A model generated the notes under the pieces. It did no database searches. It saw only the letters and a program-made list of their open reading frames with translations, and was not told the origin of the DNA. 64,000 nucleotides of DNA from Aculops lycopersici (taxonomy: Eukaryota > Arthropoda > Arachnida > Trombidiformes > Eriophyidae): contig WNKI01000002.1 in the NCBI GenBank assembly GCA_015350385.1, positions 2,535,700 through 2,599,699 of the forward strand, read 5' to 3'. Positions within the stretch are counted from its first letter, which is position 1. Each line of letters starts with the position of its first letter. The position numbers were made by a program, and so were the translations under genes. This document shows positions 1 to 7,575 of this stretch, in pieces.

Positions 1-352
1 ATTGACTAGATTCCGTCGTTTGATTGGCATCATCATCACCCCTAAACTCGACAAAGTTTGTCTTGATAATTTCATCGTGGGTTTGCTGAACATATTGGTG
101 TTGATTACTGCGTTTGAAGTATTCGATAAACTGGTAGAAGAGATGCTCCCGACGTCCTCGAACACATCTAACATTGAATGGTTTGAGACATAGCTCAGGT
201 TGGTCCTTTATTTTAAAGAATCCAGCATGACCAGCAACTTGGTTCTTATTGGGCACCAAGTCGTTTCCGGAAAAAGATTCTGGACTTATGAGAAGATCTA
301 AAAACTTGTTTCTATCAAAATCTGGAGATCTCAGAGGTGGGGGTTCACTCAT
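1..352 (-). CDS. inositol polyphosphate multikinase-like kinase, N-terminal part (cut by left edge)
   Basis: An open frame starts with ATG at 352 and stays open to the window edge (117 residues seen). After about 30 variable residues it reads LVPNKNQVAGHAGFF, then a Lys-containing strand (LCLKPF) and RGRREHLFYQFI. This is the N-terminal signature of the IPK family (IPMK, IP6K, IP3K), in which the QVAGH segment and the Lys of the next strand belong to the ATP-binding lobe. RGRRE-x-x-FY is closest to IPMK. Such kinases phosphorylate soluble inositol phosphates in nucleus and cytoplasm. The catalytic PxxxDxKxG motif lies beyond the edge, so the subfamily is inferred. The end of the visible part (Asp run, then NQTTESSQ) may be a low-complexity insert or may approach a splice site. 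The gene is divergent from the small E3-binding protein, with 421 bp between the two start codons. Confidence 0.72.
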   Translation of the reverse strand, partial: MSEPPPLRSPDFDRNKFLDLLISPESFSGNDLVPNKNQVAGHAGFFKIKDQPELCLKPFNVRCVRGRREHLFYQFIEYFKRSNQHQYVQQTHDEIIKTNFVEFRGDDDANQTTESSQ

Positions 353-773
353 GATTGTGTGAACAGTACTATTGCTAATTAGATCTGATTAGTTTAATCT
401 TGGAGTTGATAAATTTCACTGGTTGTCATTTGATCAATGGTGACCACAAAGTAATAGAGTTTTGATCGTTGCAATCAATGGATTGAACTAACTACAATAT
501 GTAATAGCGAGAGAGATAGGAAAAGTAATGTAATAATTCATATGTGGTAAGTTGCGAAGACTGATAGAACGAGAAAGGGAGATATTATGCGTGTTGAGGG
601 AAAGCGAATGAGCGAGAGAAGGGAAAAACACATACACTTTTTCTTTTCCTAAAAACAGTGTGAGCTGTTGGCTTTCCTATTGCTAGACTGCTGTACTTAC
701 ACAACAATAACACGAGTGTGACTCTTACATCATCAGGATTTGCAGAAAATCATTAAATCTCTTATCCTCTCAA
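353..773. promoter_or_regulatory. divergent intergenic region between the IPMK-like and E3-binding genes
   Basis: These 421 bp separate two start codons that point away from each other, so the stretch must hold both 5' UTRs and promoters unless upstream non-coding exons exist. No TATA box or coding exon is evident. The purine-rich stretch at 560-660 (gagaaaggga, gagagaaggg) is the only compositional feature. There is no room for a lipoyl-domain exon upstream of 774. Confidence 0.45.
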
Positions 774-1115
774 ATGGCCTCAAATCATTTACATCAGGCG
801 GCCAGAAAGTCGCAGGCCATGGGCCCGAGTGTTAGGAATCTATTGATGCATTACCAACTGGATCCAGCTAGAATAATCTCGACTGGCCCGCACCAAACTC
901 TGCTAAAATGTGATGTACTCAACTATATCGGTCAAAACAACTTACAACCCTCAGCCAGTACAAGTAACAATCATCAGCGCCAATCCTCTGTAACTTCTAG
1001 TGACTCAGATGTTAAACCCAAAATGTTTGTACCAAATCTGGACATTAGTGGCTACCAGCCGAAGGGTGGACCCGAGAGTTTCTCGAAGATAGCCAAGAAA
1101 CTATTGGATATGTAG
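774..1115 (+). CDS. small stand-alone E3-binding (peripheral subunit-binding) domain protein, probably mitochondrial
   Basis: A 113-residue single-exon ORF. Residues about 16-52 (MGPSVRNLLMHYQLDP, then ISTGPHQTLLKCDVLNYI) match the peripheral subunit-binding domain of 2-oxoacid dehydrogenase E2/E3BP proteins: S/G-P-x-x-R-x-L start, hydrophobic helix, TGP-x-x-x-x-L-K-x-D-V loop and helix. In PDHX and the E2 subunits this domain tethers dihydrolipoamide dehydrogenase (E3). There is no lipoyl domain before it and no acyltransferase domain after it. The rest is a Ser/Asn-rich linker (about 55-85) and a C-terminal segment with YQPKGGPES followed by a short basic helix. The N-terminus (basic residues, no acidic ones before residue 31) would suit a mitochondrial presequence. 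An in-frame stop at 708 lies upstream, so no upstream coding extension exists without splicing. It could be a diverged PDHX fragment or a dedicated E3 adaptor. Confidence 0.7.
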   Translation: MASNHLHQAARKSQAMGPSVRNLLMHYQLDPARIISTGPHQTLLKCDVLNYIGQNNLQPSASTSNNHQRQSSVTSSDSDVKPKMFVPNLDISGYQPKGGPESFSKIAKKLLDM

Positions 1116-1171
1116 ATTTTAGACGCGGCGTGTAGAATTATTGTTAATCATGTGTTTGTTGAATTATTTCG

Positions 1172-1190
1172 TTTATTATAATATAATAAA
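1172..1190. terminator. overlapping bidirectional poly(A) signals
   Basis: TTTATT at 1172-1177 is AATAAA on the minus strand, 66 nt past the ATP synthase epsilon stop. AATAAA at 1185-1190 on the plus strand is 70 nt past the stop of the E3-binding gene. The 19-bp stretch is nearly palindromic, and the two convergent transcripts probably overlap here. Confidence 0.6.
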
Positions 1191-1242
1191 TTTCTAACAT
1201 AAACTGTTACCTCATCCTGACTAATTTTAGTAGTAACTATAG

Positions 1243-1422
1243 TTACTTCTGAGCCACTGCCTCCTTCTTGGTGGACGCCTCGGCTCCATATCTCTTAATG
1301 GAGGCCTCACCTTGCCCTGGGTATTTGGCTCGCGCTTCTGGCTTGATTGCCAGTCGCAGCTCTTTAGCGGCGATTTGCGAGAATCTAAGGTAGTTTAGTC
1401 CGAGTTCCCTCCAGTAGACCAT
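1243..1422 (-). CDS. ATP5F1E: mitochondrial ATP synthase subunit epsilon
   Basis: A 59-residue ORF from ATG at 1422 to TAA at 1243. It begins MVYWRELGLNYLRFSQIAAK, the hallmark of the mitochondrial F1 epsilon subunit (animal members start M-x-x-Y/A-W-R-x-A/L-G-L-x-Y-I-x-[YF]-S-x-I-A-A-K). The epsilon subunit is part of the central stalk of F1, packed against gamma and delta, and helps couple rotation to ATP synthesis. The length is close to the animal norm (about 50-60). It ends with a Lys/Ala-rich tail. No presequence is present, as is usual for this subunit. The gene is convergent with the E3-binding gene (127 bp between stops) and lies downstream of TEX2 on the same strand. Confidence 0.9.
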   Translation of the reverse strand: MVYWRELGLNYLRFSQIAAKELRLAIKPEARAKYPGQGEASIKRYGAEASTKKEAVAQK

Positions 1423-1848
1423 TTTGATTAATTGATTTTGAGCTATTCGAAGTTTAATAACAAAAGTTGAGGAAAATTACGAAATTCTGAAAGCTGAAAA
1501 TAATCCAGTGAACATGGAGAAATCGAAACACCACGTTGAGCATATGCGCGTGAGCGAAGCACGCAGAAGGCACAAGGTCGTTGAGGCAAAGTGAGTTTCG
1601 CTTCCCTAAAAAGTGAACAAGCGACCACCCATAAGCTAGCCAACACACATTAACCACTAAGACAAAGTGAAGGATAGAGTTAACAAAATCTAGATCATAG
1701 TCCTTATTTCTTGAGTATGTTTATTAATTGTCCCTGTTGGTGTAGCTGCTGATGATAGTTTTCTGCTATTGATGTGGTTGTTTTTGTTGATAACAATGGC
1801 GAAGGCACTATAACAATGTAACAATTTTCTGGTGTCATAACTCAACTA
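1423..1848. other. intergenic: ATP synthase epsilon promoter and TEX2 3' end
   Basis: This is the upstream region of the epsilon gene and the downstream region of TEX2, both on the minus strand. TTTATT at 1720-1725 gives AATAAA on the minus strand about 125 nt past the TEX2 stop, a plausible poly(A) signal. A CpG-containing patch around 1540-1620 may be the epsilon promoter. No coding exon is recognised. Confidence 0.4.
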
Positions 1849-4800
1849 CTATTTTGTTGTTGCAACGTATAACAAGTGATCGGATTTTAGCACCGGCAAG
1901 ACGACATCCTCCATATTTGGTATTACGAGGATTTTTCGGAACTCCTCCGCCAGCTTCCTCTCAATCCAATCGGTTACATGTGATAGGTTGACCTCGCGGT
2001 CACCCATCTTGGGTAAAGCTTTCAATGTTAACTCTGGATTTGGCTTGAATCCATACCAAACTCGATCCGTTTGCGGTGGTGGTACATTTACTGTCAACAC
2101 GCCATTGAGTGAAACAATCTTGACTACCAAAACAAGTGGACAGTTTGATATGTCTTGCAGTTTCTTCTTTATATACTTGTTTTCTGTCGCAGATTGGAAA
2201 TAACGACTCGATGCAATCTTATCCACAAACTTCACTATACTCTGCCGTGTCTTCTCAGCCCCATAATCTTCCCAATCGCTAATTTCGTCAACTTCCGCCT
2301 CGTCAAACGATGAGTCCGATGATGAGCTTGAATCACTATCATCCGAATCACTCGACTCGCCACTTGTTCTCGTGCTGGCCGATGAACTTAACGATGGTTT
2401 GTCCCTATTGTCATAACTTGAAGTACTTGCCGAGCTCGATGAAGGGTCTTTCGGTGATGAATCAGATGATAAAGGTAGATTAAGACTGTTGTTTGTGGAT
2501 GTCGCTTGTGCGGCTGTAGAACTTTGACTTCCACCTGTAGCTGATGCGGAATTCGATGCATTAGCAGTGTTTGAGGCTGTAGCACTATTTGATGAGGTGT
2601 TGTTGTTAGCATTGCTAGTATTATTATTGTTACTGTTATTACCGTTTGATGTCGATGAATTGTCGGCTTTTATCTTTAGTAAATTAAGTTTTGTTGCAAA
2701 AGTCATGGTTAGACCGCCGCTATAAGCCATATCAAAGTCAATAGAGAGCCCAAAGGAGTCGAAACTATGCGATACTACATTCAAAAACTGCGGAGCATTT
2801 GTGCCAAGATCAATCTGAGTCAAGGTTAAGGTTTCCATAAAATAAGGTAAACGGATTCTATATAACTTGCGCTGGATTTTCCTTTTGAACCAAACCGACC
2901 AGAAGTTATGCGAAAATACATCAAAAAATATTCTTCCGGTTAGTGCATTGAACCAATCACTTGTCGATGTAGCCTCCTGACTTGATTCTATAACGCGTTC
3001 GATATAATCTTTATAGCTCAATGTTGGTTGAGATTCGATGAAGTTGGAATATTCTATTGCCTGGCTGAATAACTCTGCCGTCTCTCGTGTCAATGTACTA
3101 TCATCATGGAGATCAAATTGCTGCTCATCGATATCATTTTCTTGTTCGGGCATATTGTTGTTCTCTCCACCAGCATCACTGGATGAAGTTGATCCAACTT
3201 CCGCATTCTGTTGCAATAACTCGCAAGACTTCGTTCTTGTTAAATTTGATGAAAAGTTCGGAGAGGTCTGATATTTGCCACTAATATTATCATCCTCGTT
3301 GAGTCCCTTGGTCTCGCTCAAAACATGAGAACTACGACTAGTTTGAACTCCATCATGTCTCATAGATGGTGAAGGTGAATAGGCGCCATAACTTTTGCCT
3401 GAAATATCAACAAACAATTCATCGCTATCGATAGTTTTAAGAGAAGCTCGCTTATTTGGCTGACCTAAAGCTATTCGATTTTCTTCAACTATCCTTTTAA
3501 AACGCCTAAACCATTCCTCTTTCTCTCTGCAAGACTTAGCAAAAAGAGTTAGCTGGATCACTTTAGGCCCTGAACTTTCGGTCGATGTTGCCGATGTAGA
3601 TGATGTCTTGACGCTGGCAACTGATGCTTGCTCACTATTTTCCTCCTGAAACTCTAATCTAATTGGGTACTTCTTAGACCAAACCCACTTCTGTCTGTTC
3701 CTAACAGTCTTTGGTAGAACTATGTTTGCTGTAAACTTTTTTGCACTGTTCAAATCGTAAGTACGCCGCGAGCTGAAAACGGGCAAAGTCGTTGACTCGG
3801 CATCATGACTATTCTTTGGTTTGCACAATTGTAATATCCTATCCTCAATCTTCACATACAGCAACTTAAGCTTGAATTCAGCCTTATGTCTTTGCTCATA
3901 ATCGCCGACAAACTCAATCATCCAACCCTTATAGTCGTCATCATCTAGACTATTCTCGATCTTCGCATTACCCATTTCTTCAAAGTCAGTCTCATCATCC
4001 GCATCGTCTTTCGTTGTTGGGTCTTCAAGGGTGTTCAAAGCTTTCTTTTTCGTTGTCTCCTTTCTAGTAGTTTCAATAAAGCTTACATTAGGTGTTCTTA
4101 TATCCGGGCTTCTAACTGCCCGATCTATATTCGTATCGTTTAAGTTTGGATCCTGTTGACTCGAAGTGGAAGCGGGCAAAAATTGAGTTAGTAAACTCAA
4201 GACAAGTGCCAGAAAACACAGAGCCGCAACAAATACCCCACACATGAATCCGTTGAAGAAGTTGAAGGCCAAGAAACCTGGACTAGATTTGGTCACCACG
4301 GCTAATACTATGACAACAAACGATAAATTGACAATGGTCAATAGTTTCCATGGCAAATTGCAATTGAAGGGCAAAGCTTTCGATAACAGCAATCTGAATA
4401 CCGAAATATAAGCGGGATATTTTTTAGCTTGACGTCTTCTTCTACTGGAATCATAGCGGCTATCACGACGATTGAATATAGTATTGATGGATGCAGTGTC
4501 GAAGTCCGGACATCGAGCCGAAGAGATCTTATGATTCTTCTTGGTCCTCAATCCGCTTGATATCACCGACGGCTCGAGGACACTAATTCTGTCATACGTA
4601 TCGCTGGCTTGGTTTTCATTGTCAAAATTACCACCAAACTTTGCCTCCTGCTCCTCCTCATGATCATAGTGTTTTTGGTGTTGGTCAATATCACAAACGT
4701 CTTTCACTTTACTATCATTTTGGTTTATATCTTCCTTTGCTGTAGCTTGCTTAGACTGAGATGCCTTCGCGGATTTACTCGACTTGTTACCACTGGAACC

Positions 4801-5196
4801 CTTGGGATTTTGGCTGGTGGTAGTCGTCTCGCTGGTATCCACAAATTCTTGCTCGCTATCATCATTCGTGGTTTGGTTGGCAGAACTTTTGGCCTGTGAT
4901 TTCTTAGTCATTCGAGCTTTAAACTCGTCGAACCAAGAGGAGGTCTCATCTTTAGGTGAATGGCCGCCGCCCTCAAAAGATCGAGCTCGCATCAAGCGGG
5001 TGGTGAAAAAATCTTTGATGAATAAGTTTTTGATGTTCCTGCCAGCAGCAACCGCGGGTTGAGCCGAAGTCTGAACCGAGGTTGTTCCTGATGTGGATTG
5101 GCATTGTTGTTGTGGCTGTTGTGGTTGCAGCTCCTTGTTAAACTGGGGTTGAGTTTGTGGTTGGAGTTGTGATGGATTTATCGTTTGGCTCTCCAT
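1849..5196 (-). CDS. TEX2: TEX2-like ER membrane protein with PH-like and SMP lipid-transfer domains
   Basis: A single-exon ORF of 1115 residues; human TEX2 is of similar length. Residues 1-270 are low-complexity (Gln-, Ser-, Lys-rich). Two hydrophobic segments follow at about 285-305 and 310-340 (LLTIVNLSFVVIVLAVV and FMCGVFVAALCFLALVLSLL), typical of the TEX2 ER hairpin. A PH-like region covers about 420-575 (WMIEFVGDYEQRHKAEFKLK to CREKEEWFRRFKRIVEEN). From about 745 an SMP domain begins (DWFNALTGRIFFDVF, IRLPYFMETLTLTQIDLGTNAPQ in part, DFDMAYSGG), is interrupted by a Ser/Asn/Asp-rich insert (about 852-970) and resumes (KKKLQDISNCPLVLVVKIVS to WYGFKPNPELTLKALPKMGD). SMP proteins form lipid-carrying tubes at ER contact sites. 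ATG at 5196 is the first in frame and is followed by a Gln-rich stretch. The 5' neighbour on the same strand ends at 5802. Confidence 0.9.
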   Translation of the reverse strand: MESQTINPSQLQPQTQPQFNKELQPQQPQQQCQSTSGTTSVQTSAQPAVAAGRNIKNLFIKDFFTTRLMRARSFEGGGHSPKDETSSWFDEFKARMTKKSQAKSSANQTTNDDSEQEFVDTSETTTTSQNPKGSSGNKSSKSAKASQSKQATAKEDINQNDSKVKDVCDIDQHQKHYDHEEEQEAKFGGNFDNENQASDTYDRISVLEPSVISSGLRTKKNHKISSARCPDFDTASINTIFNRRDSRYDSSRRRRQAKKYPAYISVFRLLLSKALPFNCNLPWKLLTIVNLSFVVIVLAVVTKSSPGFLAFNFFNGFMCGVFVAALCFLALVLSLLTQFLPASTSSQQDPNLNDTNIDRAVRSPDIRTPNVSFIETTRKETTKKKALNTLEDPTTKDDADDETDFEEMGNAKIENSLDDDDYKGWMIEFVGDYEQRHKAEFKLKLLYVKIEDRILQLCKPKNSHDAESTTLPVFSSRRTYDLNSAKKFTANIVLPKTVRNRQKWVWSKKYPIRLEFQEENSEQASVASVKTSSTSATSTESSGPKVIQLTLFAKSCREKEEWFRRFKRIVEENRIALGQPNKRASLKTIDSDELFVDISGKSYGAYSPSPSMRHDGVQTSRSSHVLSETKGLNEDDNISGKYQTSPNFSSNLTRTKSCELLQQNAEVGSTSSSDAGGENNNMPEQENDIDEQQFDLHDDSTLTRETAELFSQAIEYSNFIESQPTLSYKDYIERVIESSQEATSTSDWFNALTGRIFFDVFSHNFWSVWFKRKIQRKLYRIRLPYFMETLTLTQIDLGTNAPQFLNVVSHSFDSFGLSIDFDMAYSGGLTMTFATKLNLLKIKADNSSTSNGNNSNNNNTSNANNNTSSNSATASNTANASNSASATGGSQSSTAAQATSTNNSLNLPLSSDSSPKDPSSSSASTSSYDNRDKPSLSSSASTRTSGESSDSDDSDSSSSSDSSFDEAEVDEISDWEDYGAEKTRQSIVKFVDKIASSRYFQSATENKYIKKKLQDISNCPLVLVVKIVSLNGVLTVNVPPPQTDRVWYGFKPNPELTLKALPKMGDREVNLSHVTDWIERKLAEEFRKILVIPNMEDVVLPVLKSDHLLYVATTK

Positions 5197-5801
5197 TTAT
5201 CGAATTTCTATCTCATCAAATGTGATATTCCTTGGAGAAGGTTTCGCATCGATGCGATGGATTGAATAATAATGTTACCATTGAGCAGCGAATGCTTAAG
5301 CCCCAATTGTTGTCGTGCTAGCAATTGTTATTATGCTTATAATACCGATAAACAGATGAATCAGTTTTGACTAGCAAATCTGCTTTCCCCTATTTAAAGC
5401 CGTTGGTCCATGTTGATGATTTACAGATATCGTTGACGTCTATGTTGTTGGCTTTGTTGTTGTCGTGGTGAAGGATTGGTGAGCAATAATCGTGTTGTAT
5501 GTAGTGATGGAGATTGCGATGGCACACTTTGGAATTTGCCCTGTTTGCTGAGCTGTTGTCGTTGTTTTTTGTTAAGGGGAATATCTAGTGGTAAGGTCGC
5601 GCGAAATTGCGAATGTAAACACAAAATGTTTTGACTTCTCTTTCGCAACTTGAATGAAAATAAACGGCCAGTGGCCAAATGGGCCGAGTGTGTCAGCAAA
5701 GCACCATCCAGCAGAAGACAGAGAGAAGGTCGTCGAAGCGTTGCGCGACGCCCCCTGTCACACAACGCAATGTTAGATACTGCTCTTTATTTTGATCTCA
5801 T
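5197..5801. other. intergenic: TEX2 5' flank and 3' end of the coiled-coil gene
   Basis: About 600 bp upstream of TEX2. It contains a 114-codon open frame (5421-5765, minus) with no domain, an Arg/Gln-rich composition and no plausible start context, so I treat it as 5' flank. TTTATT at 5786-5791 and 5801-5806 are AATAAA signals on the minus strand for the gene ending at 5802; the second one overlaps its stop codon. Confidence 0.4.
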
Positions 5802-6092
5802 TTATTGAACGGGTGAGCTAATGCGAGATCTCGAACTCTTTAACTCCCTGAGAAAGGCGTCCAACTCGCGTAAACTATTAGATAGAGTTTTAAAGTCTCT
5901 GATTGCTCCCTCAATCGCTTCGTCGGTCTTAGCAGAATCATTGTTGACAGTCTCGGCAATTATCTCGAAAATTTCGGCTATCTTTGCGTCCAATTCCTCT
6001 CTTAGTTTCTCCATGTCGAGGCCAAATTTTTCGCGCTTCTGCTCAAAAACTTCGATCGATTCCTGGAATTTGTTGATTTTTGATGAGTCCAT
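5802..6092 (-). CDS. small coiled-coil protein of unknown function
   Basis: A 96-residue ORF from ATG at 6092 (MDSSKINKFQ). It is predicted to be nearly all helical: heptad-like Leu/Ile/Phe spacing runs from about residue 8 to 85 (FEQKREKFGLDMEKLREELD, then DFKTLSNSLRELDAFLRELK), and the C-terminus is Ser/Arg-rich. The composition and single-exon form look like a real gene, and AATAAA overlaps the stop. The size and shape recall subunits of multi-subunit coiled-coil complexes such as BORC/BLOC-1 or kinetochore complexes, but I do not recognise a family signature and give no function. It lies upstream of TEX2 on the same strand, about 600 bp away. Confidence 0.6.
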   Translation of the reverse strand: MDSSKINKFQESIEVFEQKREKFGLDMEKLREELDAKIAEIFEIIAETVNNDSAKTDEAIEGAIRDFKTLSNSLRELDAFLRELKSSRSRISSPVQ

Positions 6093-7575
6093 CTTCGTCC
6101 CTATGCTCTTTGTAGCAAATAGTCAACTGGTTATTGTTGGAATTGATATCTTAGCACTGCTAAATTGTCACTAGTGGTGGGCAAATTTTAGATTGGTTAT
6201 CGGTTATAATGTTCTCGAATTTAATGCTCTGGAGTAAGTGAACGGAAGGGACCAAGAGATGGAACCTGAGATCTGGTTTGAAAAATCGCGTGTTGCATCC
6301 TGGAGGTGCAACTCCGCGTGCAAAAAGAGGGAAAAAGCTAAACGAGCCAACAAGTCAGATTTTCTCCTGTCTCACAACTACTCTCTCATTTTCAATGGAT
6401 CACTCAATCGAGATGCCCGTAGAAAACTAGCAAAGCAGTTACAATGCAGCCAAGGAGCGAATTGTAGCTGGCCGCCATTTTTGTTAGCTCAACACGTTCG
6501 CTGTCCACTGCACGTCCAGCTACTGTGTGCGGTTTGACGAACGTGTGAGGCGGCCAACTTGCTTGTAACGCAAGAGTCTGCGAAATTAAGCTCTGTGTGT
6601 TTCAAGCTCCAAAAAGTTTTTCGAGCAAAACTTTCTTTCCCCCACATTGTGTGAGTCACAGCGAACATTTAGCAAGCTGAATTCGCTATGTGTAACAACA
6701 AATATTCGCTATGCTAACTGTGCACTCTTGGATTCACCGCGCGGTTATTGACACTGATAATGACCACCCCCTGTTAGTGTGCCGTTTGTTACAATGAAAA
6801 TTTGCCTCTGCATTCCCCCACCACGTTAGTGGCGCCCAAACATAGCGAGAAACGTGAAGAATTTTGGGTATTAAATCGGCATTGCGGGCCCCCCAAATTG
6901 CTCCACAAACTTGAACTATTCTATACAAATCATGAACTTTATTACCAACTAACATCCAACTGATATGCTCGGTTATTATTGGACATTATTGATTAAGTCC
7001 AGGAGTAGATTTCTGTTCACATAGGTGCTTTGTTTTGATAAGAGAAGACAAAAGTTTGGAGAACTCACATATGTGCCTCGTCTTATGTTATTATTAGAGT
7101 CAAGATGTTTTTACTATTGATAGTTATATGTTGAGCCTAATGCTGGCTCTCTTATAATGAGAAGGATACTAGCCAGATTGCGCTAGTTCATCTCATATTC
7201 TGCTCGACTAGACCACTGAATAGTTTAAAGTGGCCATGTGACCGGCACAACTATAAACTACCAATCCCTTCCCCTTGCATTACTAATTCTCACACTTATT
7301 CTATCTAATCTAAGGCTGAAACATTTTCAGAACCCCCAAACACAAATTATCTAATATATACCACTTTTCCAACCTACAAATCATACCAACTTGACCGATG
7401 GCTGACCAACTTGAAACTCTTGACCTAACTCTATCTCTTCATTGACACTTTTCTCTGATAACGAGAGAACTGAGTCAATGCACTTAAAATAATTGCTAAC
7501 CACCTGATAACTCCAAAATACAACCTGTATTTTCTTCTACTCTTCTCGTTAACCATCTATCCAATTCATGTTCAG
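6093..7575. other. non-coding stretch before the Dscam-like exon (intron or 5' flank)
   Basis: These 1.5 kb hold no ORF with recognisable domains on either strand. The last 60 bp are pyrimidine-rich (ttttcttctactcttctcg) and end in ttcag at 7571-7575, so at least the 3' part behaves like an intron. At 7105 a short frame, MFLLLIVI, is hydrophobic like a signal peptide and runs into a possible GT at 7130 (see findings). I see no Ig-encoding cassette here. Confidence 0.45.

Noticed and set aside
5421..5765. 114-codon minus-strand ORF upstream of TEX2
   Set aside because: Arg/Gln/Ser-rich without a domain; more likely 5' flank or UTR of TEX2.
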